Below are positions 1-11,871 of a stretch of 64,000 nt of DNA, one piece after another (position 1 is the first letter of the stretch; every line of letters starts with the position of its first letter). Where the stretch lies: NCBI RefSeq assembly GCF_000005505.3, contig NC_016132.3, positions 45,770,914 through 45,834,913 on the forward strand, given 5' to 3'. Source of the stretch: Brachypodium distachyon. Its lineage: Eukaryota > Streptophyta > Magnoliopsida > Poales > Poaceae. The translations under genes were made by a program, and so were the position numbers. The notes below the pieces were generated by a model. It did no database searches and was not told where the DNA came from. It saw only the letters and a program-made list of their open reading frames with translations.

Positions 1-688
1 ATGCAACATGTGTTTCTACCTTTCCTCTTCTCTCCGAGAATCTTTTTTCCTGAAAATTCATGTAAACTATCCAAACACTTCTAGGGCCCACTTGGAACAC
101 AAAATATGAAAAACACAGGAACATAAAAATCACGGGAAGTATGTCATGTTTTCTAGATTCGATTTCGCTTGATTTGATCAACATAGAGGATATGAATATC
201 TTCTTGGTTGGCATGCAGTAGGTCCGTTTCCAATCCTATAGATTCGTTAGCAAGTTCCAACAAAAGCGCATAACTCTAAGCAAACTCTTGGACCGTTCAA
301 GGAACTTCCGACGAGACTACTTTACCGTGAAATACCGCACTTAATCAACTCTTGTTGTTGGGTCAAGTCTCTGCGGCCTTCGGTCTGCTAGGAGACTAGA
401 GAATCGCTTAATCTAGTGAAATCATCCGGCTGATCCTTACTTACTACTAGTACATAATAAAGTAAGGCACCGAGATGATGACTAGATGGGGGTCCCTGCT
501 TAATTTGACAAGCCACGTGCAGCTAGGTAGTACTATTTGGTAGAGTAGGAAGCTAGGGCAAGCAGGGATGGAATCAAATCGGTGAATCAAAGAGAAGAAA
601 GAGATGTTGTGTCGGGAATAAAAGCCGGCCGGAGTGACGTCGACATGTGTTTACAGTACACTGCACTGTGTGTGTGTGGGGCATACTA
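1..688. other. Intergenic, no gene seen
   Basis: I see no convincing coding frame or RNA gene here. A short (GT)n run precedes the MITE that starts at 689. Confidence 0.6.
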
Positions 689-903
689 CTGCCTCCGTCT
701 CAATACATAGACACGCACGCATTTCAAGATTTTTAAATCTAATTAGCAAAATATAAATTATATTTCATAAAAAACATATCATTAGATTCGTAATCAAATG
801 AGCTTTCTAATGATATATTTTCTACATCGTATAATTTAATTTTTGGTAGTTAAATTGACGATCTTGGAACGCGTGCGTGCCTCGTATATTGGGACGGAGG
901 GAG
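689..903. mobile_element. Stowaway MITE
   Basis: The left end reads CTGCCTCCGTCTCAATAC and the right end is its imperfect inverse (ATTGGGACGGAGGGAG). TA dinucleotides flank both ends (687-688 and 904-905). The interior is AT-rich and non-coding. These are the hallmarks of a Tc1/mariner-derived Stowaway MITE; it would need a transposase supplied in trans. Confidence 0.8.
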
Positions 904-1290
904 TAGTTCTCTAGCTACGATTCTTAGCAGAGAGATATGATATCCTTGTTGGGTGATCTCGAATTTTGCCCCCGACCAACGTTTTTTTTTAAATGACCCT
1001 CTTAAAAAAAACTTATCGCAGTGTTTGTGCATTTGACTCTGTATACTAAAAAGCTCTTCCATGCGTCCTTCCACCAATGCCATTGGCGAAAGGACCTTTA
1101 CTCCAATAGCATTGGCGGAAATGCCACGTGTCGCTTTACGGACTTTCCGTCAGACCATTTTTGCCATTTCGTTCGGGAGGGGGCCCATCGAGTAAAAATT
1201 CCGTGATCTTATCTTTTTCGCACTGCTCACTCAAATCGCTGTCGTCTCTCGTCTGATCCATCGATTTGATTAGAAGTAAGATTTCATATA

Positions 1291-1414
1291 CTCCTTCCGT
1301 TCAACGAAGGATGTCTCAACTTTGACCAAATTTGAATGCATCTATACACTAAGTCATGTCTAGATACATTCAAATTTTGACAAACTTGAGACATCTTTTG
1401 TTGGACGGAGGGGG
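1291..1414. mobile_element. Stowaway MITE
   Basis: Terminal inverted repeats CTCCTTCCGTTCAACGAAGG and CTTTTGTTGGACGGAGGG are flanked by TA on both sides. The 124-bp element contains the inverted pair CTAGATACATTCAAATTT typical of grass Stowaway families. Non-coding. Confidence 0.85.
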
Positions 1415-1763
1415 TACATGAAACGACACGCTTCGACCAATATACTGACTGCCGGTGATTGATGGCATCTGCAACAGTAGAGTCAGTACTGACTTTTCAC
1501 ATCATTTAGAGTCAAGGTTAAAATAACACGTGCAATGGTTTGTGTATTTAAACTGACTCTACATAATTTGTTAGCATTAGATGTGATGTTGTGTAATGGT
1601 TAAAAGGTCGACTATTAGTTAAACTCTTCGTTGATTCTTCCCTGAAGAGTCTGACTCTTCATGAAGAGTTAGTTTTTTTTTTCTCTCGTATTTCTCTTTC
1701 CTTCACTCAAGCAAATTTTAAACAAGAGTAAGTTAAGAGTCAACCATTTGCGGATACCCTTAA

Positions 1764-2229
1764 GGGTATGTTTGGTTGGTGCCGAAACTAGGTTTGTCAA
1801 ATTTTTGCCAGCCAATACAAATTTGGCATTACTGGTTGAGTGCCAACATTTTGGTTGCTAAGGAATCTTGCAACCATGGGCCAACAAAATCTTAGCCAAC
1901 TACTTGGCAAGCACCTTCCTTCACAAGTCTTATCTTGTTTCCTGCCCATGCATGCATGGTTTCGGTACAATATTTCCTTTTTGATTCAAACAGACGAAGA
2001 ATTATGTTTCTGTAGAAGTTTTTCTAGAATGTTTTAATGATTATAAGTTTGAAAGGCCATTTCTATAGACTATTTTTTGCGTGCAGTTTCAAAGAAAAAA
2101 AAATCTATTGAGTACAACCTCATATAAATTTTCCCTGTGTTTCTATCAGTTTATATAGGAACGAGGGCAAACACCTAATGCTTTGAAAAATCACCGGTTT
2201 TTTCTCCGATGCACAACCAAACAGTGCAT
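1764..2229. mobile_element. Possible Harbinger-like MITE, degenerate
   Basis: The left side carries GGGTATGTTTGGTTGGTGC and the right side GCACAACCAAACAGTGCATAG, which is roughly its inverse. A related left end occurs at 5931. The ends are diverged and the target duplication is not clear, so the boundaries are approximate. The stretch just before it (1415-1763) holds no gene I can support. Confidence 0.35.
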
Positions 2230-2707
2230 AGTTTCAATTACTGTAGGATTCAATATAACATAACATCTAATTTATGCCTTCTTTTAACCATCTTTGTGTT
2301 TTTTTGAATCATGTGGACCAGTGACTCTTCCCTAAACGGACCTTCAAATCATGTAAAAAGTGCAGTCATCATGGCATGCACATAAAAAAAAACTTCTTGA
2401 CTATGGACTCATATTGTTATATTCTTAAATTAAAATTTGCATTTTCTTTTCAAAAAAGAGGGGGTCCTCCGGTCTCTGCACAGATCGTCACACACAACTT
2501 TCTGTACATTTTCTAAGTACTCAAAATTTTTATAACTTCAGTCTAACCCCAAAATGAAATACTAAGAGGATGCGATCCAAGAAGTATTTTATTGGGCAAC
2601 AACCCCTGCACTGTTCGAGCATCGCGTAAACATGCATGTCCAGGTTCCCCCTGACTACGTTCATGACGAGATCCAAACGTACATATGCGCCAAACACGGT
2701 TTTTTTA

Positions 2708-3197
2708 GAGTAAAATACACCACTAGTCCATAAATTCTTAGCGAATGCACAGTTTAGGTCCACGAATTCAAAAAACGCACACATAAAACTATAAACTGAT
2801 ATTTGTCTAAAAGCAGTCCGGCGTGGTTAATTCCGGCCACGTGGCAGCCACATTAGCTTAACCCAGAGAGTTTCTTGGGGGAGATTTCGCAAAAATTTAA
2901 CAACAACCTGCGAGTTTTATGTTAAATTTTTGCTACTTTAATGGCAACCTGCGGAGAATTTTGTTAAATTTTTCCTAGAATTAAGTTAAAATTTTCGGAA
3001 AAAAACCCAACAACAACCCATGGTTCTGGCTTAAACTGACGTGGCTGCCATGTAGCCGAAATTAATCCCGTCGAACCGTTTTTAGACCTAGATGTTACAC
3101 TAGTACGAGTTTACGGCTTTATGCGTGCGTTTTTTCCGAGTTCGGGACTAAAATATGCATTCGCACGGAGTTTATGTGCTGGAGGTGTATTTCACTC
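2708..3197. mobile_element. Long-TIR (foldback or Mutator-like) element
   Basis: About 150 bp at each end form an imperfect inverted repeat. The left end starts GAGTAAAATACACCACTAG and the right end finishes TGGAGGTGTATTTCACTC; further in, CACGTGGCAGCCAC pairs with GTGGCTGCCATGTAG. Long TIRs beginning with G fit MULE-type elements, but I could not find a clean 9-bp target duplication. No coding capacity is visible. Confidence 0.65.
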
Positions 3198-5930
3198 TTA
3201 AGTTACATGTGCCTCAGCGACTAGAGCGACGATTTAATTGGAACTTGGAGAGCGACGTAGTGCTGGATCCGTGTCATGTTTCCGTAAACAAGTCGTTCGT
3301 TTGAAATGGTACAAATAGATCGAGCTCATCCGTTGTTTCGGCACAATCCTAAAGACTATCTATGCCAACACAACATGATGGTAATTAAGTACCCTCGTGA
3401 TGTCTTTTCTCTCGCTGATCGACATGATTCTGCCACTTGACCATCAATCTGTTCCCTGGACCTTTTCGTCACGGGGAAATTTGGACCACAAACCATTTTC
3501 TCAGGCACAGCAAAAGGACTAGATTAAACGCAACTGGTGAAATCATACGAACAGGGACACGAACAGCTAGCTTAGCTATGGCTTTCGGCCTTTTGTAGGA
3601 GCTCAAAGCTTTAAAATAACCCTGGTTCTATGCGAGGTAGACTAGTTCATGCATACTTTGGACGGAGCAGCTGCCATATCTGCAATTTTCACAAATATAG
3701 TACTCTTCCAGGTTGCATGCAACTGCAAGTTCCCATGCAGCCACATGCACGTCCATCCGCAGGCAAGTTCCCAGAATAAACCCTCAAACTACAGCTGGTT
3801 CTGTCCCCAGCCTCCTCTCTCCGATGCATCTTCTTTTCTAAACTAGAGTAATTAAGTTCTACTCACACAGCCGATGCTACTGATCGATGATCAACGCCGA
3901 CAACTCCTTCGAAGTAGCAATTCACACACTGCGAGAGCCTGACCCCGGGACCAGGAATGGCATGAGGAGATCGATCGATACGCGACGAATGAGCGTGCAG
4001 CTTACTATTAGCTTATGAAACTGTTAGTTAAGCAGCTAGAGACAGAGCTCCACCCGGAAATAGTTCACATCAAACCCGGCCAAGCCCTGGTGATCGGCAG
4101 GGCAATTATGCTGCCAGTTTATAGTATAATTTGAGGTAGAGGTGGACCCCTGCGAGAAGATCTGTCTAGGACCTTTAACTTAAGGCCGGTGCTGGGCTTG
4201 GCCAATTCGAGGCGTCCATTGATCCATGCACACCGGCTCCGAATTGCGCCTGCATTTCGTTGCATGTACTGTCATGTGGGAACGTTCTTGTTTGGATGCA
4301 TAGATTGCCTATGAGCAGCATCGATTTGCCATTTTGCCATGTAGTGTCTCGTGTGGTTTAATTTGATAATTAGCTCCACGCATGCTGTCTTATTTTTTGT
4401 GGCCGAAAACTGACGTGCATTAAATGTATTTTTCTTGTTGATACCAAGCCGCGGTGATTCAGCTGGTACACACGGTGGTAAGTACATTGGCTGCTACCGT
4501 GCTCTGCGCGTTACCAAGAGCAAGAGCCCCTGGACAGTGCAATGCAGCGTTGGACACGGATCGAGCAGGCCCGGCCGGACGGGAAACATGTACGCTACCG
4601 GGGAGCGAGCGTACGACGTGCGACGGCCTGATTGATGTGAGCCGACGCTGCAGCGGCCTGCAACCTGCCCTCACTCGGCCGGCCGTACGTGTGTGTGTCA
4701 ATGCACGCGCGCGTGCCGCGTGGCTGGGACGTTGTAGTACTTCCGCGTCCTCCTGGCCTCCCTCCCCGCTCCGCTTTCTCGCAACCGAGAGAATCCCCCG
4801 CGGTGTACCGCGGGAACACGGAGTTAACGCTGGAGTGGAGCATCCGTAAAAACGTAGGGCGTGGGCGAGCCGCGCGCGCAGGGGGGCGAGTTGTCCAGTG
4901 GGTCAAGTACGTGACGCGGATGGGACGCTGGAGTGGAGTGTGTTCCTTCCTTCCCTCTGCTGCTGCGCTGGTGTGGCGTGGGATTTCCCATCCTTGGTCC
5001 GGTCGAGCTCACACGTCCCATCCGGTCGAACGGTCGCGTGCAGTACGTGCCACCACGTACGATGGGCTCCGCTCCAGTGAGATGGCCGTTGCCAGATCGC
5101 AAGGCCTGCCCATTTCGACGGCACAAGGGAAAGTAAACATTGGCTGACCGCAAAAGCAACATTAACTGGCCGTCTGCAAAAGAGAAGCCGTGTGCGCTAG
5201 TGTTTGGCGTGGCGACGTCGATTTGCTGATTTATCGCCATGGAAGACACAGATTTTGGATGTGTGCCAACTTGATCGGTTGTACAGAGTACAGTTACCAG
5301 TGCGCTGATCGGGATTAAAAATCCCAGTTATTGCATCGCCACTAAAACTTCCAAATGACTTCGCTTTGAGTTTGATGGGGGCCCATATGGTCTCACCATC
5401 AAACAAGGAGTGGACAGGCTGTAAAAAGAAAAGAAAAAAGGAGGAGTGGACAATGGGAGGATACGATTCTGTATTTGACAAAGATTTTTCCAGTACCTAC
5501 TCCCGGCCGTGCTTCTCCGGCCCAATATGGCGCGTGAATCTGATATGGCCCGTCGGGCCATAAATCGACCAGACTATACATGACGGACTGCGGCTACCAC
5601 AAAGGCCCTACTGTGGTAAACATGGCTGCGCCCCTGACGTCTTTGGCCAGTAGGCCGGCCCAACAAAGATCCGGCGTCTTTTTTTCCCTTTCTCTGTTGG
5701 CGTTTATTATTTTCTAATTTTTTCTATTTTTAATATAATTATTCCTAAATTTTAACTCCGATATTGCATTAACAAGAGTCTTATTCTGGATGTTATGTTT
5801 GACACAAAACAAAATTATTTTGCATAGGGACAAATAAACGTACCGTCCTTACCGATTGATTCAAGAGCAACATTGGATAGTGGGCAACACATGTGGTGTC
5901 ACGAATAAATGCACGTACCGTCCTTACCGG
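3198..5930. other. Intergenic, with a GC-rich patch at 4440-5140
   Basis: No gene is supported. From about 4440 to 5140 the base composition turns GC-rich and open frames exist in all six frames. None resembles a known protein and they overlap each other, which is what GC-rich DNA gives by chance. A promoter or CpG-rich remnant is possible. The rest is AT-rich spacer. Confidence 0.5.
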
Positions 5931-6208
5931 GGTATGTTTGGATTGAAGCCAAGATGTACCATGCCAATTTATTGGTCCTTGACCAAAATTTGGTCATTGC
6001 CTGGATTGTTGCCAATTACTTCGATCTTAAATTCTTGTCGTGTGTCGTGATTTTAGTCACAAATTTGAACTAAAACCATGACAAGAATGGATTGGAGTGA
6101 GTATTAGGCATGCTAACTTTAGTTCATTTTCTTGTCCAAAGTTGATCAATTCATGTGCAAGCAACACGAAGACAATATTTTAGGATATGAGATCAAACCA
6201 AACACACA
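5931..6208. mobile_element. Harbinger-like MITE containing a Stowaway remnant
   Basis: The outer ends are GGTATGTTTGGATTGAAGCC on the left and TCAAACCAAACACAC on the right, related to the unit at 1764. Inside, 6019-6101 is a degenerate Stowaway: CTTCGATCTTAAATTCTTG at the left, CAAGAATGGATTGGAGTGAG at the right, flanked by TA. It resembles the Thalos-type copy at 16702. This suggests a later insertion into the older MITE. Confidence 0.45.
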
Positions 6209-6634
6209 CTTTTTTTTGAGGAACCGAACAGTCGATCTCCGTCATTTGATTAGACAAACCAAACACACTCCTAATGACAAAATGATGGTATAGCGGGCTC
6301 CTGGTTCTCGATGGCAGTTGCATACGGAGTAGTTGCGTATTTCTTCATCGACATGGGTATTCTATCTGGAGAAGAGAGAAAAAATACTAGCTGTCAAGCA
6401 CTGAAACCGCGCGGGCTCCCGCTCAGATGCCTACTCAAACACTATCGGTTGGCGGGGTTCGTTCATAACCATCGGATCGGAAAACACCTGCGCATCCGAC
6501 CGCTCGTTCAAAACCCCGTCTCCTCACGACCAGCACGACACAAGGGGGCCGAGCCCCAAATCTCACCCGCCACCCTCGCTTCGCGAGCCTTCTCGTCCTC
6601 GAACAAGAAACCCTAGCGCCGCCGCTCGCCGGCG

Positions 6635-7555
6635 ATGGAGGCGCCGGACGAGGAGGCGGGCCTGGGGCTCCCGGAGGACGAGCGGCTTCTGGAGGTCACC
6701 ATCATCTCCGCGCAGGGGCTGAAGCCGCCATCTGGCCTGCGGCGGCGGCTGCAGGCGTACGCCGTGGCGTGGGTTGACGCGGCGCACAGGCTTCAGACGC
6801 AGCCCGACTGCTCCGGCGGCGTCGATCCGGCGTGGCATGAGCGGTTCCTCTTCCGCGTGCACGAGGCCGCGCTCGCCGAGGATTCCCGCGCTGCCGTCAC
6901 CGTGGAGATCTACGCTGCACCGAACGGGGCCTGGCACATCGGCGGGGACTCCCTGATCGGATCCGCGCGCTTCCTCCTCGGCGACAACTGCCTCCTATCC
7001 CGCCCCGTTGGGTCCCCGGCTATGTTCGCGGTCGGCGTCCGTCGCCCCTCCGGTCGTGTCCACGGCCTCCTCAACGTGGCTGCCAGCCTCGTTGCTGCGC
7101 CGCCATCTCCGGCGGCCTCCCACGCCCTCAGCCGCTCCCCCGCCGTCTCTCTCAGCGGCCTACCCCCTGCCGTCTCCATCAGCAGCCTCTCCACGGCGCC
7201 CGTATCAGGCCGTGTGCTCCGCGTCCTCAACCGCGCGCACCCGACACCCCCACCTTCTCCTAAGGTGATCACGCCCAAGAAGCCGCCGGCTGCCGTGAAG
7301 CCTAACAATAAGGGAGTGGAAAACCAACAGGTCGCGGTGAAGCCGAACAACAAACATGGCGACGATGCCAGCGATCAGGACGGGGAGGAGGAGGAGATGG
7401 GGTATATGGGCGGGGTGATGTTTTGCGGGCCTTGCGTCTTACCATTCCCAAGAAAGATCCACACCAGCTCCTCTGATGAGAACCTGCAGGCCTTCGCTGG
7501 CATCTTCTCCGGCGGAGTTGGCATCGCCAGACAGAGCCTGAGCCCCCGTCACTGA
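6635..7555 (+). CDS. C2-domain protein (BAP/SRC2-like)
   Basis: A single-exon gene of 306 residues. Residues about 15-120 form a C2 domain: the opening strand LLEVTIISAQGLKPP, the central DPAWHERFLFRVHEA segment and the closing GGDSLIGSARFLL loop are characteristic. C2 domains bind membranes, often with calcium. Here loop 1 lacks the usual aspartate (LKPPSG), so calcium binding may be incomplete. The C-terminal half is Ser/Pro/Ala-rich and then charged (a run of Glu near residues 249-252), and looks disordered. There is no signal peptide or membrane segment, so a cytosolic, membrane-peripheral role is likely. The start is the first ATG after a GC-rich leader, with an accepted plant context (GGCGATGG). 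The closest general family is BON1-associated or SRC2-like proteins; the exact orthologue is uncertain. Confidence 0.85.
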   Translation: MEAPDEEAGLGLPEDERLLEVTIISAQGLKPPSGLRRRLQAYAVAWVDAAHRLQTQPDCSGGVDPAWHERFLFRVHEAALAEDSRAAVTVEIYAAPNGAWHIGGDSLIGSARFLLGDNCLLSRPVGSPAMFAVGVRRPSGRVHGLLNVAASLVAAPPSPAASHALSRSPAVSLSGLPPAVSISSLSTAPVSGRVLRVLNRAHPTPPPSPKVITPKKPPAAVKPNNKGVENQQVAVKPNNKHGDDASDQDGEEEEMGYMGGVMFCGPCVLPFPRKIHTSSSDENLQAFAGIFSGGVGIARQSLSPRH

Positions 7556-10354
7556 GGAGCCTATGCAAAGCAGGTTCATTCTTTCAGTTGGTTACTCGAG
7601 TTGTCATGGAGATAGTCTGTTCTTGTGGGTAATTAGTTTTCTTGAGGCCGAGGATATAGTGCTGAGTTGTATCATAACATCTCTTGCCACTACTGCCAGT
7701 ATATTACTGTGAATTTAATGGAATTGTAGAGTGCTAGTTCTGCAAGAAATGAATTTGAACTTTAAGGATTGTAGAGTTTTATTCTGTTCTTGATATTGGA
7801 AGAAACCTGCTTCTTGTTTAATAGATTGAGGATTTCACTGGGAGCAACACTTATCTGCATTGGACAAGTCTGATTACCTCCATCCATCTTGGCGGGGTTT
7901 TGTGGATGTATACCTTTTGCCTCATATCTACAATTCACCAATTACAGTGCTAGCTGCTGCTGAATTGTTGAGTTGGGTAATGCATATTTCTTTTAGCTTT
8001 CTTGATGTTACAGAGGTAATTGCATGGTTGTGCTGGTGGATTGGGTGTATTGTAGTGCCATTACACAGATGTCAAACATTTGTTCAAATGATAGGTGGAA
8101 CTTTGGGCATGATATGGCAACATGTTCTGCTATTTTCATGTGATAACTATGATTTATATTCCTTTTGTTTTTGTTCTTGAAGGCGAAACTTGTTACATAC
8201 TTACATCATGATTCATGTTTGGTCCTTTTTTACATGTTGAACTTTGTCATTTGCAATTCAATGCAGAACACTAAAACCTTTGAATGGTCTGACATAGATA
8301 GCACTGTAGGTGAGTGCATTGTGATCCCATGTCGTAGAAATTGAGCACATCATTGAACTCAGCTTGTTCTGAGGGCATGTTACGTATTTTAACAGATTTA
8401 TTATGTTTGTTATGGAACGAAGAGTAGATTGCCAAGTCATAGATTACTTCAGACAGTTGTGATTGTTCAATTTGTTCATCTGCCAGCACTATGACATAGT
8501 TGTCGAATAAATGCTGATCATGCATCTTAGAATTGTTCGGAGTGATCCAGCGATGAAAGCTATAATCGTCCAATAATCATTCTTACAATACTACATGGAG
8601 ATGCAATGATACTCCAACGTAAATACATAGTGCATCATTGTACTGAAACTCTGAACCCTGTCCCTTCTCTCCCCAAAAGTTCATTGCAGCTGCTTTAGGT
8701 AGTTACTGAAGGTCCATATTTTACCCTGTTCCCAAGAAGAAAGGAATACTATAGTATTGACCTGTTGATTTGATCTTCTGAAAAGTTGAGTTGTTTGGGG
8801 TAATGAGCATTGACCTTATTATTGAGTGAGCCAGGAGAGATACAGGATCTTTAATGGCAAGAATGAAAGAAGTTTCCAGTGATTGAGATGGAAGGATGTG
8901 TTGTCTGAAGGAGCGACACATTAAGTTCAGGATCTTGTTTGCAATTAATGTTGTCCCACTCCCTTCTATATGAGGTTATCTCAATTCCAAAATAGGAACT
9001 GAGTATATATATAAGCATAGGAATTTTTGTTAGCTCGTTTCAAGCCAATAATATGATCCTTCAGGGTGTAATAGCCCATGTTTAGGGCACAAATTCCAGG
9101 TGATTTCTTTGGAAAAGTATTGGGCTGCATCTGCCAATTGAGACCATATTCCTCTTACAACTTGCTCTAGGATCTAGATTTTGCGGCACACTGCCATCAT
9201 GGAGCTTGGTAACACTAGCATGATCTTGTTGCATTTTATTTTAGTATAATCATGTATGATTCTGTGAAGCCTTTAATCCTTCAGGTGAATCTTCCAATTT
9301 CTCCTCTAGTTTTCTTCTTTTTCCTTTACATTTCCCATGTTCAATACACCTAGGTTGCACAAACGACATGTTGAATATCCATGAAGCCCACATATATATA
9401 TATTCTGTCTTAGGCTGGACAGATGGAATTTCTTCAGCATTTTTATTGTACTTCCCAGCTTGACAATTTAAATTTTGAATTCCACCGTCAAACTTCAGAG
9501 GCATTGAAATTTGCAGCATGAGTTTTGGCCAATGTCTGCTATAACTTTTGTCTGCCTGGAAAATTTGTGAATGCAATCCTTTAGCCTGTTTTTTTCATTC
9601 TGTTTGCAATATACCGAAGGTGTCGAAAAGGCCATCTGAAGGTATTATCCAAATTCTGATATATCCACTGCCTCATGAGGCAAAGAAGATGGAAACTGGC
9701 GGTTTCAAGAATTAGGAAATTCAGTTCAGTTTCTTTTGTGATGAAGCAATGGAATGTAGACCGTTTTCTTTTCTCTTATCTTTATTGTTCTAAAAATCGG
9801 AGCTGGTAGTTGTTCATGCACACGTCCCAGTTCCCACCTTCCTTTACCATCTTACTAAAAATTCTGTAACAAAAGTAACTGAACTAATAGCAAAACACAT
9901 GATGCTAGTATTTAGCTAGTCGTGTAGAGCATGCCTGATTTCTTTTTCGAGACCATGCAAGGATGCTTCATCTTATTTGCATGTGACTCAATTGTGTTAT
10001 CCTGTTGACCGGGCCACTCGGTTTATTTTGTCTATGCACTAACTAATCTTCTGAGGACCTGAATCCTATTTATAATTTGGTTTAGCTTATGAGTTACAAC
10101 TGCTGCAGCAACATTTGAGCACGTTTCAAACTGATTTCTATTTAGCTGCCAGATGTTGTATTTTGGGGCAATTTTCTAGATTCATCACTTCACCATGTTT
10201 CAGTTGTTTGTTGGTACACGTACACACATGAATTGCCTATGGGCCAAGCGCGCGCGCGCACACAGACAACGTGGCCCAACATCAACTATGCACGATCTGT
10301 TAGTCGATAAGCTGGGATACAGCCCCTTTCTACCGTATGCCTAATGTCATTATA
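7556..10354. other. 3' UTR of the C2 gene, then intergenic
   Basis: The first few hundred bases are AT-rich and probably include the 3' UTR of the C2 gene. I see no other coding exon. Short frames are present but have no recognisable domain or codon bias. Confidence 0.5.
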
Positions 10355-10467
10355 CTCCCTCCGACCGGTATTACTTGTTTCAAATTTGTCTAAATACGGA
10401 TGTATCTGTGTGTAAAAAGTGTCTAGATGCATGTAATATTTTGACAAGTAATTCCAGCCAAAGGAAG
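10355..10467. mobile_element. Stowaway MITE
   Basis: The left end CTCCCTCCGACCGGTATTAC and the right end AATTCCAGCCAAAGGAAG are imperfect inverses with TA on both sides. The interior has the GTCTAGATGCATGTAATAT core seen in other copies in this window (for example 33908). Confidence 0.75.
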
Positions 10468-10477
10468 TAGTTTCTTT

Positions 10478-10790
10478 TAAAAAAACACATTACAAACTGC
10501 TCACAACATACGTACACTCACACCCCTAGACACACGAATACACGCACACTCCTACCCTTATAAGCACCTCCGAAAGACTGAACCGGCAGATCTTTAGAGA
10601 TTGACGAAGTCACCGTAGGCGTCTCGTTGTTGACGGGTACGTCACCTATCACTAAAAAAATATTGCCGGTTAAATCCTGAAATAATTGAGAAAAATGTGA
10701 CATCCACGTCAAATCTGGGACTTGAACCTTGGTGAACTAGTTACTTCCATCGCAAGGAATCAGACTACCTAGTCAGGATCAGTTCACTAA
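10478..10790 (-). mobile_element. Au-type SINE
   Basis: Read on the minus strand, the sequence has a degenerate pol III B-box (AGGTTCAAGTCCCAG), then the diagnostic Au SINE body: GACGTACCCGTCAACAACG, CCTACGGTGACTTCGTCAA, and a TCGGAGGTGCTTATAAGGGT segment. It ends in a T-rich tail next to a Stowaway. Boundaries are approximate. Au SINEs are pol III-transcribed retroposons common in Pooideae; they depend on LINE reverse transcriptase. Confidence 0.75.
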
Positions 10791-11463
10791 TGCCATTATA
10801 GTTTTCAACGGGAGCTGTCCAAAATCTGCCTGGTTTCTATGGTAGCATCCGATTTTCTGATTTCACTCATCAAATAGGGTAGGGTATAAACTGTTTGGCA
10901 GTTCAGGACTGAATCAGTCACTCGAGGCCATCAGGTTTATGTGGAATATGCTTCTCCTTCTCTTATTGCGCTTATTGGACACTGCATAAGCATAACCATA
11001 AAGTGCTTGGTGATTGTGACCATACATCAATGGCCACTCCTTCCACCTCACATATTTGCTTTATTTTGTAAGTCCTTGCCATGTCCTTCTTCCAATTGCG
11101 ATCCTCATAATCCTGATTTAATTTGCTCCGCCGACGAAGCATGGTGTCTTTTGTTTGGTCCTGTGATTGCTTCAATTCTTTTCTGTATGCTTAATTTGTT
11201 GATTTGGATCCCATTCGTTCCTTCTCCTTTGCAGGAAGTATCACTCTCGTTTCTTTAACTTTTCAAGTGCGATGTGGGAGAAGATTTCGAGGAACGGTGA
11301 GCATCAAGCACCTCGCAAATTGTTCCAATATTCGATCCCCGTACTTGGCATTAGAGATGGACCCTTTTGCTTTTGCTGGCCATTTGCAAAAATCGCATTG
11401 GAGGGCTAGTTGCCGTCTCCAGGTTCTGTTCTTGATGCTGTTGCATATACGGTATAAATACTA

Positions 11464-11871
11464 CTCTCTTCGATCTACATTAATTGTCTCAAATTTGTCC
11501 ATATATAGACGTATATATGTCTAAAAGCGTGTAGATACATAACTGAGCGTAGTTCAGGTGGGTGTGGTTCTTTGTGGTGGAACCAGCTCATCCAGGTTTA
11601 AATCTCCGACTAGACATGGGTGCTCGCATTTCTCTGAATTTATTTCAAGACCTAACCAGCGTTGTGCTTTCAGTGGGAGTGACGTACCCGTCAACTACAA
11701 GACGCTTGTGGTGACTTCGTCAATCTCAAGATGATGTGCCGGACCAGTCTTTCGAAGGTGCTCATAAGGGTAGGGTGAGTGTGTGTGAGTGTTTATGAGC
11801 ATCTGCATCTGTACTGTAACGTGTTGATACATGTAATATTTACTCCGATAATTAATATGAATCGGAGAGAG
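11464..11871. mobile_element. Stowaway MITE split by an Au SINE
   Basis: The left part (11464-11540) begins CTCTCTTCGATCTACATT after a TA. The right part (11826-11871) ends AATATGAATCGGAGAGAG. Together they make one Stowaway of the GTCTAGATACATGTAATAT family, interrupted at GATACAT by a SINE. Confidence 0.7.
11541..11825 (+). mobile_element. Au-type SINE inside a Stowaway
   Basis: The body contains AGACATGGGTGCTCGCATTT, CAGTGGGAGTGACGTACCCG, GTGGTGACTTCGTCAATCTC and a GGTGCTCATAAGGGTAGGGT segment, all typical of Au SINE. The 7-bp sequence GATACAT lies directly on both sides (11534-11540 and 11826-11832), the expected target-site duplication. The tail ends in GTGTT. Confidence 0.8.

Noticed and set aside
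4454..5249. Several long overlapping frames on both strands
   Set aside because: They overlap each other in a GC-rich patch, lack domains and lack codon structure; chance frames are the simpler reading.
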